64,000 bases of DNA, from positions 248,001-312,000 of the forward strand of contig NZ_JPWF01000005.1 of the NCBI RefSeq assembly GCF_003326675.1, in the 5' to 3' direction. This DNA comes from Thalassospira profundimaris. Lineage in GTDB: Bacteria; Pseudomonadota; Alphaproteobacteria; Rhodospirillales; Thalassospiraceae. Both the position numbers and the translations under genes were made by a program. Shown here piece by piece: positions 9,310 through 18,348 of this stretch (positions are counted from its first letter, which is position 1; the number at the start of each line of letters is the position of its first letter). The notes beneath the pieces are model-generated. The model was not told the origin of the DNA. It ran no database searches and saw nothing but the letters and a program-made list of their open reading frames with translations.

Positions 9310-9909
9310 ATGAAGGTTCTGTTGATTGGGGCATCGGGGATTATCGGCAAAGGTGTTGATGCCGAATTGTCGCCACGTCACGAAATTATCCGGGCATCGC
9401 GCAGCAGCGGTGATGTGAATGTCGATCTGAAAGACAAGGCATCCATTCGCGCGATGTTTGAAAAGGTCGGAACGGTTGATGCCGTTGTCTCGACCACCGG
9501 TAAGGTGCATTTCGGTGATTTCGCCGAAATGGACGAGGACAAATACCGTATCGGGATTGATGACAAACTGTTTGGGCAGATCAATCTGGTGCTGATCGGG
9601 CGTGACTATGTGTCCGCACGCGGGTCCTTTACCCTGACCACAGGCATCTTGGCCAAGGATCCGATCCAGTATGGCAGTTCGGCATCGATGGTGAATGGTG
9701 CGATTGAGGGTTTCGTCAAATCCGCGGCAATCGAAATGACGCCGGGACTTCGAATCAACGCGGTCAGTCCCGGTGTGATCACCGAGGCAATGGAAGGATA
9801 TGCCCCCTATTTCCGCGGGCATGATCCGGTTCCGGCAGCACGTGCAGCCCTTGGTTACGCCAAATCGGTCGAGGGGCTTCAGACCGGGCAGGTGTTTGAA
9901 ATATTTTAA
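9310..9909 (+). CDS. short-chain dehydrogenase/reductase
   Basis: A compact 199-residue NAD(P)-dependent oxidoreductase. The N-terminus has the nucleotide-binding G-A-S-G-I-I-G-K-G signature (residues 7-15). A Y-G-S-S-A-S-M-V-N-G-A segment resembles the region around the SDR active site, although the usual Tyr-x-x-x-Lys pair is not clear in it. The ATG at 9310 is preferred to the one at 9298 because a GGAGG ribosome site precedes it at correct spacing. It is divergent from the LysR regulator that probably controls it. The substrate is unknown, and the short length groups it with minimal SDRs such as YbbO/CsgA-like proteins. Confidence 0.85.
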   Translation: MKVLLIGASGIIGKGVDAELSPRHEIIRASRSSGDVNVDLKDKASIRAMFEKVGTVDAVVSTTGKVHFGDFAEMDEDKYRIGIDDKLFGQINLVLIGRDYVSARGSFTLTTGILAKDPIQYGSSASMVNGAIEGFVKSAAIEMTPGLRINAVSPGVITEAMEGYAPYFRGHDPVPAARAALGYAKSVEGLQTGQVFEIF

Positions 9910-10091
9910 TTTTCTGAAATGAGGGTCGGGGGAGCGGACGCATGGTCCGGTTTCCCCTGATCATCTTGCGGCTGTGCGGGCAAAAACAGGTCCCCGGTTT
10001 TTTGTGCTTCTCGCTATTCTCGTTGGTGTTCGATAGTACCTATGTATAGGATTGTCTATTCAAGCGATGAGGGCAGAGGCAACAAGACCAG

Positions 10092-12173
10092 ATGGAAAAA
10101 CACACCAGTTTGGTCAGGCGAATCGCAAGTCGATTTATTGATCCCCGGATTGCACTAAAAGCTGGTGATGAACTGACCGGCAAGGTGCGGTGCGATCTTC
10201 TTGATCTTGCCTATCGAAACAATTGGGCAAATATCCTGGTCAACCTTGCGGCGGCAGGTGGGCTGGTTGCTGTGTTATGGCTTCAGGGGGATTTGGTCGA
10301 ACTTACCGTATGGTGGGCGGTCATTGTTACGGTGTTGTGTACCATCCGCCTGTGGGGCGGTTACCTTTTCCGACGCGCGCGTAAGGCTGTCTCCGAGCTT
10401 GATCCGTCAGATTTCAAAAAATGGCACCAGCGGTATGTGGTTGGTGTTCTAAGTGCGGGCTTTTTGTGGTCGGTGATCGGAATACTGGAAATTCCGACAG
10501 TACGTGGCGAAAGCCAGTTCATGACACTGATCATCATTGCCGGTCTGGCGGGCGGTGCGACCGGTATTCTTGCCCCGGTCTTCCTGGTCGGGCGGATTTA
10601 CCTGATTGCATTATTGTTCCCGCCTGCTGTCATCCTGACGATCATGGCGGACTCAAATTATGTTCTTGCCTTCCTGACGCTGATTTTCCTGTTTGTTATG
10701 CTGGTGACACACCGCAACAACCATGCTGTTTTGTTCCGGTCCTTGGTGCTTAAACATCAGAATGATCATCTGGTCGAAGATTTGCGCCAGAAAAACAGAA
10801 TTACGGAAAACTGGAACGCGACCCTGGAAACCCGGGTGGCGGAACGCACGGAAGAACTTCGAAAACTTGTCGAACACGATACCCTGACCGGCATTTTGAA
10901 TCGTGACGGAATTGTCGGCTGGTTCAATCAGAAACGTCAGTCCGACCGCAACCTTGATTATGCGGTTCTGTTTATCGATCTTGACCGGTTCAAACAGATC
11001 AATGACGGACTAAGCCATGCGATCGGGGACGAGGTTCTGAGGATCGTGAGCGACCGGCTTAAGGTTTATGCCGATGATCAACGCGCAGTCGGACGATGGG
11101 GCGGTGATGAATTCCTGATGGTGCTGGCTACCTCGCATGATGCCTTGCCTGAGCTTGTCGAGGAGACAATTGAAAAGGCGCGGATTGCTGTGGGGGAACC
11201 GATCATGATTTGTGGGCATTCCCTGCATGTCGGTTTCAGCACGGGGGTTGCCTTTGCCGCCGCCCGTAATCCCGGAATTTCCGAGCTGATCCATTGGGCC
11301 GACCTTGCCGCAGCCGAGGTCAAACGATCCGGGCGAGGCAATGTACGCAGTTATGATCGCACTTTGTTGACCGAACAGGAACGGCGTCTGGTGATCAATC
11401 AGGCCCTGCGTCGGGCACTTGGTGCCAACGAGTTCCATCTTGAATATCAGCCGGTAATAGATGCACAGGATGGCAATATCGTCGCCTATGAGGCGCTTCT
11501 GCGGTGGAACAGTCATGAGCTTGGTTCTGTCCCGCCCGATGAATTCATCCCGATTGCCGAGGAAAGTGCACTGATTGTCGAGATCGGCGAATGGTGCCTT
11601 CGCACGGCATGTTTGGCAATTGCGCGGGCCTTGCCGACAGATGATGAAACCAAGATTGCGGTCAATGTGTCGATCCGCCAGCTCGTCGCACCGGGATTTG
11701 CCGAGACGGTTTCGCGTATTCTTCATGAAACCGGACTGGCGTCGACCCGTTTGATCCTTGAAGTTACCGAATCAATCTTTGAAGAACGGCAAAGATCGCA
11801 GATTGCCGGTGTGATTGACCAACTGTTTGATATGGGGATCGGCATTCATATTGATGATTTCGGGACCGGATATTCGTCCCTGTCGCGTCTGCATCAAATC
11901 CAGATCGATGCGGTCAAGATCGATAAATCATTCATTTTGAAGATGGATGAAAATGCCCGCGTCGTCATCGAAGGGGCGATTTTGATCGCTCATCGGTTTG
12001 GCTTGCAGGTCGTTGCCGAAGGGGTCGAAACAGAACAGCAACGTGATATGCTTAACGATATGGGGGTTGACGCCTATCAGGGATACTATTTTGCCCGACC
12101 AGGAGCCATTCCATGTGTGGAATGTCATTGGCAAAGCCCAAATGTATCGTTGATGTCGCAGACCGATCTCTAG
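10092..12173 (+). CDS. membrane GGDEF-EAL protein (cyclic-di-GMP turnover)
   Basis: A 693-residue signalling enzyme with five or six hydrophobic segments in the first 210 residues, a short coiled-coil linker, a GGDEF domain and a C-terminal EAL domain. The cyclase signature R-W-G-G-D-E-F is intact near residue 335. The phosphodiesterase motifs Y-E-A-L-L-R-W (about residue 466) and I-D-D-F-G-T-G-Y-S-S-L are also intact, so either or both activities are possible. No PAS or receiver domain is seen, so the membrane region is the likely sensory part. It is followed by a terminator and appears monocistronic. Confidence 0.92.
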   Translation: MEKHTSLVRRIASRFIDPRIALKAGDELTGKVRCDLLDLAYRNNWANILVNLAAAGGLVAVLWLQGDLVELTVWWAVIVTVLCTIRLWGGYLFRRARKAVSELDPSDFKKWHQRYVVGVLSAGFLWSVIGILEIPTVRGESQFMTLIIIAGLAGGATGILAPVFLVGRIYLIALLFPPAVILTIMADSNYVLAFLTLIFLFVMLVTHRNNHAVLFRSLVLKHQNDHLVEDLRQKNRITENWNATLETRVAERTEELRKLVEHDTLTGILNRDGIVGWFNQKRQSDRNLDYAVLFIDLDRFKQINDGLSHAIGDEVLRIVSDRLKVYADDQRAVGRWGGDEFLMVLATSHDALPELVEETIEKARIAVGEPIMICGHSLHVGFSTGVAFAAARNPGISELIHWADLAAAEVKRSGRGNVRSYDRTLLTEQERRLVINQALRRALGANEFHLEYQPVIDAQDGNIVAYEALLRWNSHELGSVPPDEFIPIAEESALIVEIGEWCLRTACLAIARALPTDDETKIAVNVSIRQLVAPGFAETVSRILHETGLASTRLILEVTESIFEERQRSQIAGVIDQLFDMGIGIHIDDFGTGYSSLSRLHQIQIDAVKIDKSFILKMDENARVVIEGAILIAHRFGLQVVAEGVETEQQRDMLNDMGVDAYQGYYFARPGAIPCVECHWQSPNVSLMSQTDL

Positions 12174-12257
12174 GAGGTTTTTGCCCTCGGGTTCCTTGCA
12201 TTGGTTTGGGGGTGACATGGAACGTTGGGCAAGCTCGTCATCCCGGTGGAAATAAAA

Positions 12258-12291
12258 AAAACGGCCTGTCACATCAGTGATGGGCCGTTTT
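12258..12291. terminator. bidirectional terminator between GGDEF-EAL and small membrane gene
   Basis: A long hairpin with outer arms AAAACGGCC and GGCCGTTTT and an inner TCAC/GTGA stem. It is flanked by A and T runs, so it can stop transcription from both converging genes. Confidence 0.8.
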
Positions 12292-12320
12292 AAGTGCTGA
12301 TCTGTTTTTGGGGGGCAGTA

Positions 12321-12509
12321 TCAGCGGCTGAAATCAATCAGAGCAAGGAAGCAGACCGGCACCAGCGCCAGTGCGACATAAATCCAGAAGGATGCGACCG
12401 GTACGCCGAAATGCGCCAGAACGTAACCGGCAAGATAAAGTACCAGACCAACCACTGCGACCAGCAGTATGCCCAACAACGGCAAAGATACTTTGCTATC
12501 TGTTTTCAT
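12321..12509 (-). CDS. small two-helix membrane protein, unknown function
   Basis: A 62-residue protein with two hydrophobic helices (about residues 9-30 and 40-58) separated by a short H-F-G-V-P turn and ending in I-D-F-S-R. A GGGAG ribosome site lies about 10 bases before the ATG, and a strong terminator follows, which supports real expression. I do not recognise the family. It stands alone between two convergent or divergent neighbours. Confidence 0.6.
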   Translation of the reverse strand: MKTDSKVSLPLLGILLVAVVGLVLYLAGYVLAHFGVPVASFWIYVALALVPVCFLALIDFSR

Positions 12510-12892
12510 ATCCCGTCATGCTCCCGAAACGGATTTTTTAACTCATGGTGTTGAAGCTAGCATTCTTTGCAGCTTTGCGTTTTGATCCGTGTCAATCAAC
12601 GCTAGAGATTAAGTGTACCGGTGTGCGTAGTCAGGACCGTACTTGCGGGAATCGTCATATCCCTTTAACCCCTGTTGATATAAAAGATCGGCGATATTGG
12701 CCGAGAATCGATTTCTTACAAGGCTCTGATCGGTCTGTTTGGCCGGTGATAACCATGCCAGATATTGTCGTGCTGGTTTGGAAAGGCGCAGATTCCGTGC
12801 GGTTGAGTTGGGTAAAAACCGACCCAAACCAAGGATTATTGTGAAAACAGCTCGGATAAGCGTTTTTGTCGCAGATTTCGGTTGATGAAGGC

Positions 12893-12921
12893 TTGACGAC
12901 ATTGGTCAGAGCAGGTAATAA
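12893..12921 (+). promoter_or_regulatory. candidate rpmB promoter
   Basis: TTGACG at 12893-12898 and TAATAA at 12916-12921 are separated by 17 bases. They lie about 75 bases upstream of the L28 start codon. The -35 box is good and the -10 box is weak. Confidence 0.45.
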
Positions 12922-12995
12922 CCCGGCTCCAAGCGCGGGCCTGCATGTTCAGGCCAAGCGTCCTTTTGCGAATTTATAGACCAGGAGATCAGGTC

Positions 12996-13289
12996 ATGGC
13001 ACGTCGCTGCCCGGTATCCGGCAAAGGCGTTTTGGTCGGCATGAATGTGAGCCACGCCCACAATCGTACCAAACGTCGTTTCCTCCCGAACCTGCAGCCG
13101 ACCTCGCTGCTTAGTGAGTCGCTCGGTCGTTCGGTGCGTCTGCGTCTGACCACCAATGCTGTCCGCACCATCGAAAAACGTGGTGGTCTGGATGCATATC
13201 TGCTCAGCACTGCAAATGCAAAGCTGCCGGCAGATTTGGTGAAAATCAAACGCCAGGTCGCCAAAGCTGTTGAAGCAAAAGCTGCCTAA
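12996..13289 (+). CDS. rpmB: 50S ribosomal protein L28
   Basis: A structural protein of the large ribosomal subunit. The 97-residue product starts M-A-R-R-C-P-V-S-G-K-G and continues with N-V-S-H-A-H-N-R-T-K-R-R-F, both diagnostic of bacterial L28. It lacks the second zinc-binding cysteine pair seen in some bacteria. The ATG at 12996 is chosen because an AGGAG site precedes it and because upstream extension is not part of the family. It is monocistronic with two terminators downstream. Confidence 0.97.
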   Translation: MARRCPVSGKGVLVGMNVSHAHNRTKRRFLPNLQPTSLLSESLGRSVRLRLTTNAVRTIEKRGGLDAYLLSTANAKLPADLVKIKRQVAKAVEAKAA

Positions 13290-13320
13290 TTCAGGCTTCT
13301 GCTTTACAGACAGATATACG

Positions 13321-13347
13321 AAGGCTCGCTTCTGGCGGGCCTTTCGT
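13321..13347 (+). terminator. rpmB terminator 1
   Basis: A 9-bp stem (AAGGCTCGC with GCGGGCCTT, one G-T pair) with a TTCTG loop and a short T-rich tail, about 30 bases after the rpmB stop. Confidence 0.7.
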
Positions 13348-13383
13348 TTATCTGATCGCAGGGCTTTTAAAGCCACAAGACAA

Positions 13384-13415
13384 GCTGCACCATCGTGGAT
13401 GGCGCGGCTTTTTTT
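13384..13415 (+). terminator. rpmB terminator 2
   Basis: A GC-rich 11-bp stem (GCTGCACCATC with GATGGCGCGGC, one mismatch and one G-T pair), a 3-base loop and seven Ts. It backs up the first terminator. The 245 bases from here to the HNH gene show no other gene. Confidence 0.75.
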
Positions 13416-13659
13416 GTGCCGTGCGGCAATCGGAAAAGGCCGGAGTCGCAAGGTTTGCCGTGTTCTTGAACGGTGAAAAGGCGACTCGGCAGAACGCGGC
13501 CTTTGCGCTTTTGCGAAATTGGTCTATACTTTGCTCTATCAGTGGTTTACGTCGCCGCGTCGCCCGGTTTGGTGAAACGTCACGATTTCTTCATCACCAG
13601 CGATTCCCGAACCTGCTAAACAAGGCAAGCGACTCGGTAAACACGGTGGAGCGGATGAT

Positions 13660-14226
13660 ATGCATTTATCGCCCAATGCGTGTCCGGCACTTGTTCTTAA
13701 CGCCGACTTTCGGCCGTTGAGCTACTTCCCGCTGTCTCTATGGTCATGGCAGGATACGCTCAAGGCGGTCTTTCTTGAACGCGTCGATGTTCTTTCGGAA
13801 TACGACCGCGAAGTGCGTTCCCCTTCCTTTAAAATGAAGCTGCCCAGCGTCATTTCGCTTAAGGAATATGTCCCGCTTAAAAGCAGCCCGGCATTCACAC
13901 GTTTTAACGTTTTTCTGCGGGATGAATTTTCGTGCCAGTATTGCGGTGACCGGCTTCCGACCAACGAGCTGACCTTTGATCACGTGATCCCGCGCGCGCG
14001 CGGCGGGCGTACCAACTGGGAAAACATCGTTACGGCCTGTTCGGACTGCAACCTGTTCAAGGGCAGCCGTTCGGTGCGCGAAGCGGGCCTGCGGCTGCGC
14101 AGGACGCCGGGACAGCCCAGTATGCACGAACTGCAGAGTACAGGACGCCGTTTCCCGCCAAACTATCTTCATGAAAGTTGGCGGGATTTTTTGTACTGGG
14201 ATACGGAACTCGAATACGACTTCTGA
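13660..14226 (+). CDS. HNH endonuclease family protein
   Basis: A 188-residue protein with an HNH fold. The zinc pair C-Q-Y-C-G-D, the catalytic stretch L-T-F-D-H-V-I-P-R-A-R-G-G-R-T-N-W-E-N and the second pair C-S-D-C-N are all present (residues 91-130). The N-terminal half has the N-A-D-F-R-P-L-S-Y-F-P-L-S-L-W-S-W motif of a chromosomal HNH family widespread in alphaproteobacteria, unlike mobile homing nucleases. A GGAG ribosome site precedes the start. The cellular role of this family is not established. Confidence 0.85.
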   Translation: MHLSPNACPALVLNADFRPLSYFPLSLWSWQDTLKAVFLERVDVLSEYDREVRSPSFKMKLPSVISLKEYVPLKSSPAFTRFNVFLRDEFSCQYCGDRLPTNELTFDHVIPRARGGRTNWENIVTACSDCNLFKGSRSVREAGLRLRRTPGQPSMHELQSTGRRFPPNYLHESWRDFLYWDTELEYDF

Positions 14227-14265
14227 TCGGCCTGTATTTTTGCACAGAACGGCCAGACAACAAAA

Positions 14266-14292
14266 AAGCCGACGGCAGGACCGTCGGCTTTG
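14266..14292. terminator. bidirectional terminator between HNH gene and TonB receptor
   Basis: A perfect 10-bp stem (AAGCCGACGG with CCGTCGGCTT) with a 5-base loop. It has A runs before it and T-rich sequence after it, and serves both converging genes. Confidence 0.85.
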
Positions 14293-14316
14293 TTTTGTGC
14301 GGTGGTTCAGGAAGAC

Positions 14317-16500
14317 TTACAGATCAAGGGTAAGCTTCAGCAGCGCACTACGTCCTTCGCCGTAACCGCAGGCCGTGGCCGAGCTACAACCGGCAACATA
14401 TTCCTTATCAAACAGGTTGTTGACATTCAGGCTGAGGTTCCACTGGTTCTCGACGCCATAGCCAAGGCCCGCATCAAACAGAGTGACGGCCGGTACTTCG
14501 TACTGGTTGGCTTCATCGGCATAGGAAGCCCCCTGATAGCGGACACCACCACCGAGACGAAGGCCGCTAAGCGTGCCCTGACGGATGGTGTAATCAAGCC
14601 CAAGGGTTGCCATTTCGGTCGGGACGGTGACCGGCTGTTTGCCGATCACGCTGGTGTCTTCGTCTTTGGTGACTTCAAGGTCATAGGCGGTTGCACTGGC
14701 GCTGAGAAGAAGGTTTTCGGTAAGGTTGGCCTTGGCTTCAAATTCGATGCCCTGGGAGCTGACTTCGCCAAGCTGGCGTTCGTTCTGGAAGGTGCCGGTG
14801 ATGACGTTCTGACGGGTCAGGTCAAAGACCGCGACGGTGAACAGGCCGTCAAAGCTTTTTGGAACGTATTTCAGGCCTGCTTCGTACTGGCTGCCGGTTT
14901 CAGGTTCATAGACACCCTTGGAGCTTGAACCAAGAACCGGGTTAAAGAAGGTCGCAACGCTGACATAGGGGGTCAGCCCGTTGTCAAAGCTGTAGGCAAG
15001 ACCGGCACGGCCACTCCATTCGCCAGCGGTTTCGCCGTAATTGTTGTATTTGGAAATCGGATCGTCGCCATCGGTCGTGACATAGTCATAGCGACCGTTA
15101 AGGGTGGTGATCCAGCCGTCACCAAACCGGATCTGATCCTGTGCATAGACACCGATCTGGTTCATGACGATGTCCTGATCAAGATAGGCGGACCGTGCGA
15201 CCTGTGTCGTGCCGTGAACAGGGTTCAGCGGATCGATATCGGTGCCTGCACCGGAATATTCCTTGCGCGACATGTCAAAGCGTTTGAGGTCGATGCCCCC
15301 CAATAGGGTGTGGTTAAGCGCACCGGTCGCAAAGCGCTGTTCAAGCTGGTTATCAAGACCGATTGACGTGATCTGGGTGCGATGTTCAAAGCCCCAGCGA
15401 TCAAGATCGTAATTGGTGGTGGTGGGCGTTGTCCCGCCGGTGGCATAGCCGCTTGGGTAATAATAAATTTCATGAATGTCGGCATGGCCAATCCGCGCAT
15501 TCTGGCGGAAGGTCAGGTCGTCATTGATATCATGTTCAAGTTCATATCCGACCATGACCTGACGGCGCAGGTTCTTATCAAGATCGGGTTCCGAGAAATT
15601 GGTTTCCGGGTCAATCTTGCCATAAGGCGCGTCTTTGACCGTACCGAAATAGGGCAGGAAGCCCAGACCGCCATTATGCTTGCCGTCAACAAAGGTAAAG
15701 CTGCTCAGCAGGGTCAGGCTGGTATCTTCGTTCGGGGTCCAGGCAAAGCTTGGCGCGACTGTTCCCTGAAAACCTTCGTTGTCGTCGGCCTGTTCGTCGC
15801 CATTGGTAAAGTTACCGGTCAGGCGATAGGCGGCAACATCACTGAGCTTGTCGCTGAAATCAACGCCGGTGCCGTATTTGCCGGTTTCGGTGACGGAAAA
15901 CTCAAGACGGCGCAGCGGCTCATCCGTCGGGCGTTTGCTGACATAATTGACCATGCCGCCCGGGTTGCTGCTGCCATAGAGGACAGAGGCAACACCACGC
16001 AGAACTTCTACCCGTTCAAGATTGTAATCATTGATCTGAAACGCGCCAAAGCCATAGGCGTAGTTTTGCAGGCCATCAAGATATGCCCCGCTTTGGGTGG
16101 CCTCAAAGCCGCGGATGAAGAACCAGTTGGTATCCGAATCCGAACCATAGGGCTGGGTGAATACGCCTGCGGTATAGCGCAATGCTTCATCGACTTTGTC
16201 GACACCCCGGCTGTCCATTTCCTTGCGGCCGATGACCGATACCGATTGCGGGATTTCCTCGATGGAGGTGCTGGTTTTTGAACCCGTCGCACTATGGGTC
16301 GCGACATAGCCGTTGACCGGTGCGCTTGCAGATGCCCGGTCGGTCTCGATCAGCAACGGTTCAAGCGCAATTCCCTGGTCTTCTGCGGTTGCCGTATCAT
16401 CGCCTGACTGCGCCATCGCAACGTTCGAGGCTGCAAAGCTCAATGCGAATGCGGTACTGAGCAAAAGGGTCTTAGACAATTTCTGTCCTGCGTAAAACAT
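14317..16500 (-). CDS. TonB-dependent siderophore receptor
   Basis: An outer-membrane gated channel for ferric siderophores, 727 residues with a signal peptide ending A-M-A near residue 31. The plug domain follows (S-I-E-E-I-P-Q-S-V-S-V-I-G and R-G-V-A-S-V-L-Y-G-S-S-N-P-G-G-M-V-N-Y-V-S-K-R-P), then a 22-strand-type barrel ending in L-K-L-T-L-D-L. The plug sequence is typical of the FpvA/FhuE type, which takes hydroxamate or mixed siderophores. The start at 16500 is supported by an AGGGA site. It lies downstream of an AraC-type activator in the same direction, and a Fur box lies upstream of that regulator. Iron-limited expression is inferred. Confidence 0.9.
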   Translation of the reverse strand: MFYAGQKLSKTLLLSTAFALSFAASNVAMAQSGDDTATAEDQGIALEPLLIETDRASASAPVNGYVATHSATGSKTSTSIEEIPQSVSVIGRKEMDSRGVDKVDEALRYTAGVFTQPYGSDSDTNWFFIRGFEATQSGAYLDGLQNYAYGFGAFQINDYNLERVEVLRGVASVLYGSSNPGGMVNYVSKRPTDEPLRRLEFSVTETGKYGTGVDFSDKLSDVAAYRLTGNFTNGDEQADDNEGFQGTVAPSFAWTPNEDTSLTLLSSFTFVDGKHNGGLGFLPYFGTVKDAPYGKIDPETNFSEPDLDKNLRRQVMVGYELEHDINDDLTFRQNARIGHADIHEIYYYPSGYATGGTTPTTTNYDLDRWGFEHRTQITSIGLDNQLEQRFATGALNHTLLGGIDLKRFDMSRKEYSGAGTDIDPLNPVHGTTQVARSAYLDQDIVMNQIGVYAQDQIRFGDGWITTLNGRYDYVTTDGDDPISKYNNYGETAGEWSGRAGLAYSFDNGLTPYVSVATFFNPVLGSSSKGVYEPETGSQYEAGLKYVPKSFDGLFTVAVFDLTRQNVITGTFQNERQLGEVSSQGIEFEAKANLTENLLLSASATAYDLEVTKDEDTSVIGKQPVTVPTEMATLGLDYTIRQGTLSGLRLGGGVRYQGASYADEANQYEVPAVTLFDAGLGYGVENQWNLSLNVNNLFDKEYVAGCSSATACGYGEGRSALLKLTLDL

Positions 16501-16647
16501 CTGGATTCCCTGTGTCGGTTGTCTGTGACGACGACCTGCTGGGCGGGAACCGGCCGGCCATCTTTTATGATGGGCCATTGGTTATCACGCGCGCGACGGG
16601 GAAATATTGAACCGGATTTTGGTGGATTGAACGGATTTTGGCTAAAA

Positions 16648-17544
16648 TCAGGCAAGCTGTTCCTTACGCCAGGCACCGGGGGTTGTTCCAACGATCTTGC
16701 GAAACACCCGGGTCAAATGGGCCTGATCGGCAAAGCCGACACCGGCCGCAACCGAGGCCAGCGGCGTATCACCTTTTTTAAGCAGGTTCTTGGCGCGCTC
16801 AACCCGGGCTTTCATTTGCCATTGCTGTGGGGGCATTCCGGTGGATTCCCGAAAGGCCGAACAGAAATAGGATTGCGACAGACCGGTCAGTTGCGCCAAT
16901 TCATCAAGCCGGATGGTCCGCCCGCAGTTTTCTTCGATGTAATCGACGGTCTTACGCAGCTGATAGGGGGCAAGTTTGCCGCGCTTGCGCTGCGGTTCTA
17001 TGGCCTGTACCGGGCTAAGAAGTGCTGTGACCAAGGCCGTTACCAGACTTTCGCCATAGATTTGCGGGCTTGTCATGCCGCTTTCAAGGTCATCGGCAAG
17101 CAGGCGAACCAGCGCGTTGATGCGCGGATCGCAAAAGCCGATCCGCGGTGTTTCAAGGGCAACGCGATCAAACGCATTGCCAATACTGTTTTCAAGGGCA
17201 TCGATATCAAGATGGATATCAAGATGTCGCAATCGACATTTGCCGCGGACCTCGGACGATACTTCCATCCCGGCAGGGACATAGGACAGGCATCCTTGTC
17301 CGCGCGGTCCGGGGCGGTTGACCCCATCGGATGCCCGAACTTCAACATTCCCGTCGCCAACACAATCAAGAAATGCAACAAGGCGGGGGGCATGCGAAAC
17401 ATAGGTTCCGCCTGCATCGGGTTCGCATTCGACATGCCAAAGGTCGGTAATGGCCGCGTTCCAGCGACGAAAACGCAAATCATCCAGAAGGGAGATCCCC
17501 TCGATTTGGCTGGTCATTTGCGGATGGAACGTCATGTCGGGCAA
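16648..17544 (-). CDS. AraC-family regulator, probably of siderophore uptake
   Basis: A 298-residue activator with an N-terminal sensing domain and a C-terminal double helix-turn-helix (about residues 195-295). It contains the L-A-Q-L-T-G-L-S-Q-S-Y-F-C-S-A-F-R-E-S-T-G helix and the V-A-A-G-V-G-F-A-D-Q-A-H-L-T-R-V-F-R second motif typical of AraC/XylS. It sits just upstream of the TonB-dependent receptor on the same strand. By analogy with PchR-type activators it may respond to the ferri-siderophore, but the ligand is inferred from context only. The Fur-box-like site 80 bases upstream points to iron control. Confidence 0.88.
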   Translation of the reverse strand: MPDMTFHPQMTSQIEGISLLDDLRFRRWNAAITDLWHVECEPDAGGTYVSHAPRLVAFLDCVGDGNVEVRASDGVNRPGPRGQGCLSYVPAGMEVSSEVRGKCRLRHLDIHLDIDALENSIGNAFDRVALETPRIGFCDPRINALVRLLADDLESGMTSPQIYGESLVTALVTALLSPVQAIEPQRKRGKLAPYQLRKTVDYIEENCGRTIRLDELAQLTGLSQSYFCSAFRESTGMPPQQWQMKARVERAKNLLKKGDTPLASVAAGVGFADQAHLTRVFRKIVGTTPGAWRKEQLA

Positions 17545-17626
17545 TCCTGCGCGGGTCCTTGGTATTCTGTGTGGTTGGCGTGGTTGAGAATCTGGGCGCG
17601 ACTATAACCCGGAATCGGCTGCAAAC

Positions 17627-17645
17627 AATAACAATTCTCATTATC
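17627..17645. promoter_or_regulatory. Fur-box-like operator upstream of AraC regulator
   Basis: Read on the minus strand the 19 bases are gataatgagaattgttatt, close to the Fur consensus of repeated GATAAT units. The site lies about 85 bases upstream of the AraC-type start codon. Confidence 0.6.
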
Positions 17646-17700
17646 ATTGGTTGAATTGTTCATTTTCTGATCAAATGATCGCGTCGCGCGTGTGTTTTCC

Positions 17701-17734
17701 AAAAAGAAACCCGCCCAGGATGCCGGGCGGGTTT
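17701..17734 (-). terminator. dsbB terminator
   Basis: AAACCCGCCC pairs with GGGCGGGTTT in a perfect 10-bp stem with an 8-base loop. On the minus strand it is followed by a T-rich run. It lies about 55 bases after the dsbB stop. Confidence 0.8.
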
Positions 17735-17789
17735 ACTTATGTCGGTGTTGTCTGGATGGGAATGCGAACACGTGGGTCGGCAAAATGCC

Positions 17790-18344
17790 TTATGCGTTGT
17801 CCTGTTTCATCCAGCGCGACGGTGCGATAAAGCAAAAGACCGTCAGGGCGGCGGAGAAGAACACATTCACGGTTGGCATGGTGATGCCAAACAAGGTCCA
17901 GTCGATCTTGTCACAGCGAATGATCGGCTGTGCCAAAAGCTGTGCCTTAAGTTCGGCCAGGGAACTTGCACCACTTTGCACACCACCGCACATGGCCGGT
18001 CCCTGCCACCAGAGTTCCTGAACGCCAACGTGATAGATCGCAATGCCAGTGCCAACCGCAAAGGTCACACCGCACAAATAAACAATCGCGCGGGCGGCTT
18101 TGGGGAAGCGCACCAGAACCAGCGCCAGAAGTGACAGGCCGATCACGGCATAAAACGGCTTACGCTGATACAGGCACAGAATGCAGGGCAGCAGTTTCTG
18201 AACATATTGCGCATAAAGCGCGAAACCGATGCTGCCCGCAGAGACCAGAAACAGGATGATTGGCGCAAGGGCCGGGGCATAGTGTGGACGAAGCAATTTA
18301 AGCATCTGCGGATCCGAATCTCGTCTTCCTTGAAAACTGTTCAT
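17790..18344 (-). CDS. dsbB: disulfide bond formation protein DsbB
   Basis: An inner-membrane oxidoreductase that reoxidises DsbA and passes electrons to quinone. The 184-residue product has four predicted membrane helices, the first redox pair C-I-L-C after helix 1, and a second periplasmic pair (A-M-C-G-G and I-I-R-C-D) between helices 3 and 4. The L-C-L-Y-Q-R segment after the CxxC is characteristic of the family. The start may be 18344 or 18305, and neither has a strong ribosome site. It follows the DedA-family gene by 4 bases and is probably co-transcribed with it. Confidence 0.9.
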   Translation of the reverse strand: MNSFQGRRDSDPQMLKLLRPHYAPALAPIILFLVSAGSIGFALYAQYVQKLLPCILCLYQRKPFYAVIGLSLLALVLVRFPKAARAIVYLCGVTFAVGTGIAIYHVGVQELWWQGPAMCGGVQSGASSLAELKAQLLAQPIIRCDKIDWTLFGITMPTVNVFFSAALTVFCFIAPSRWMKQDNA

Positions 18345-18348
18345 GGGA

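Noticed and set aside
12609-12902. 97-residue reading frame on the minus strand upstream of rpmB
   Set aside because: It has no ribosome site and covers the probable rpmB promoter; composition alone does not support it.
15382-16281. Long open frame opposite the TonB receptor
   Set aside because: Shadow of a well-supported gene on the other strand.
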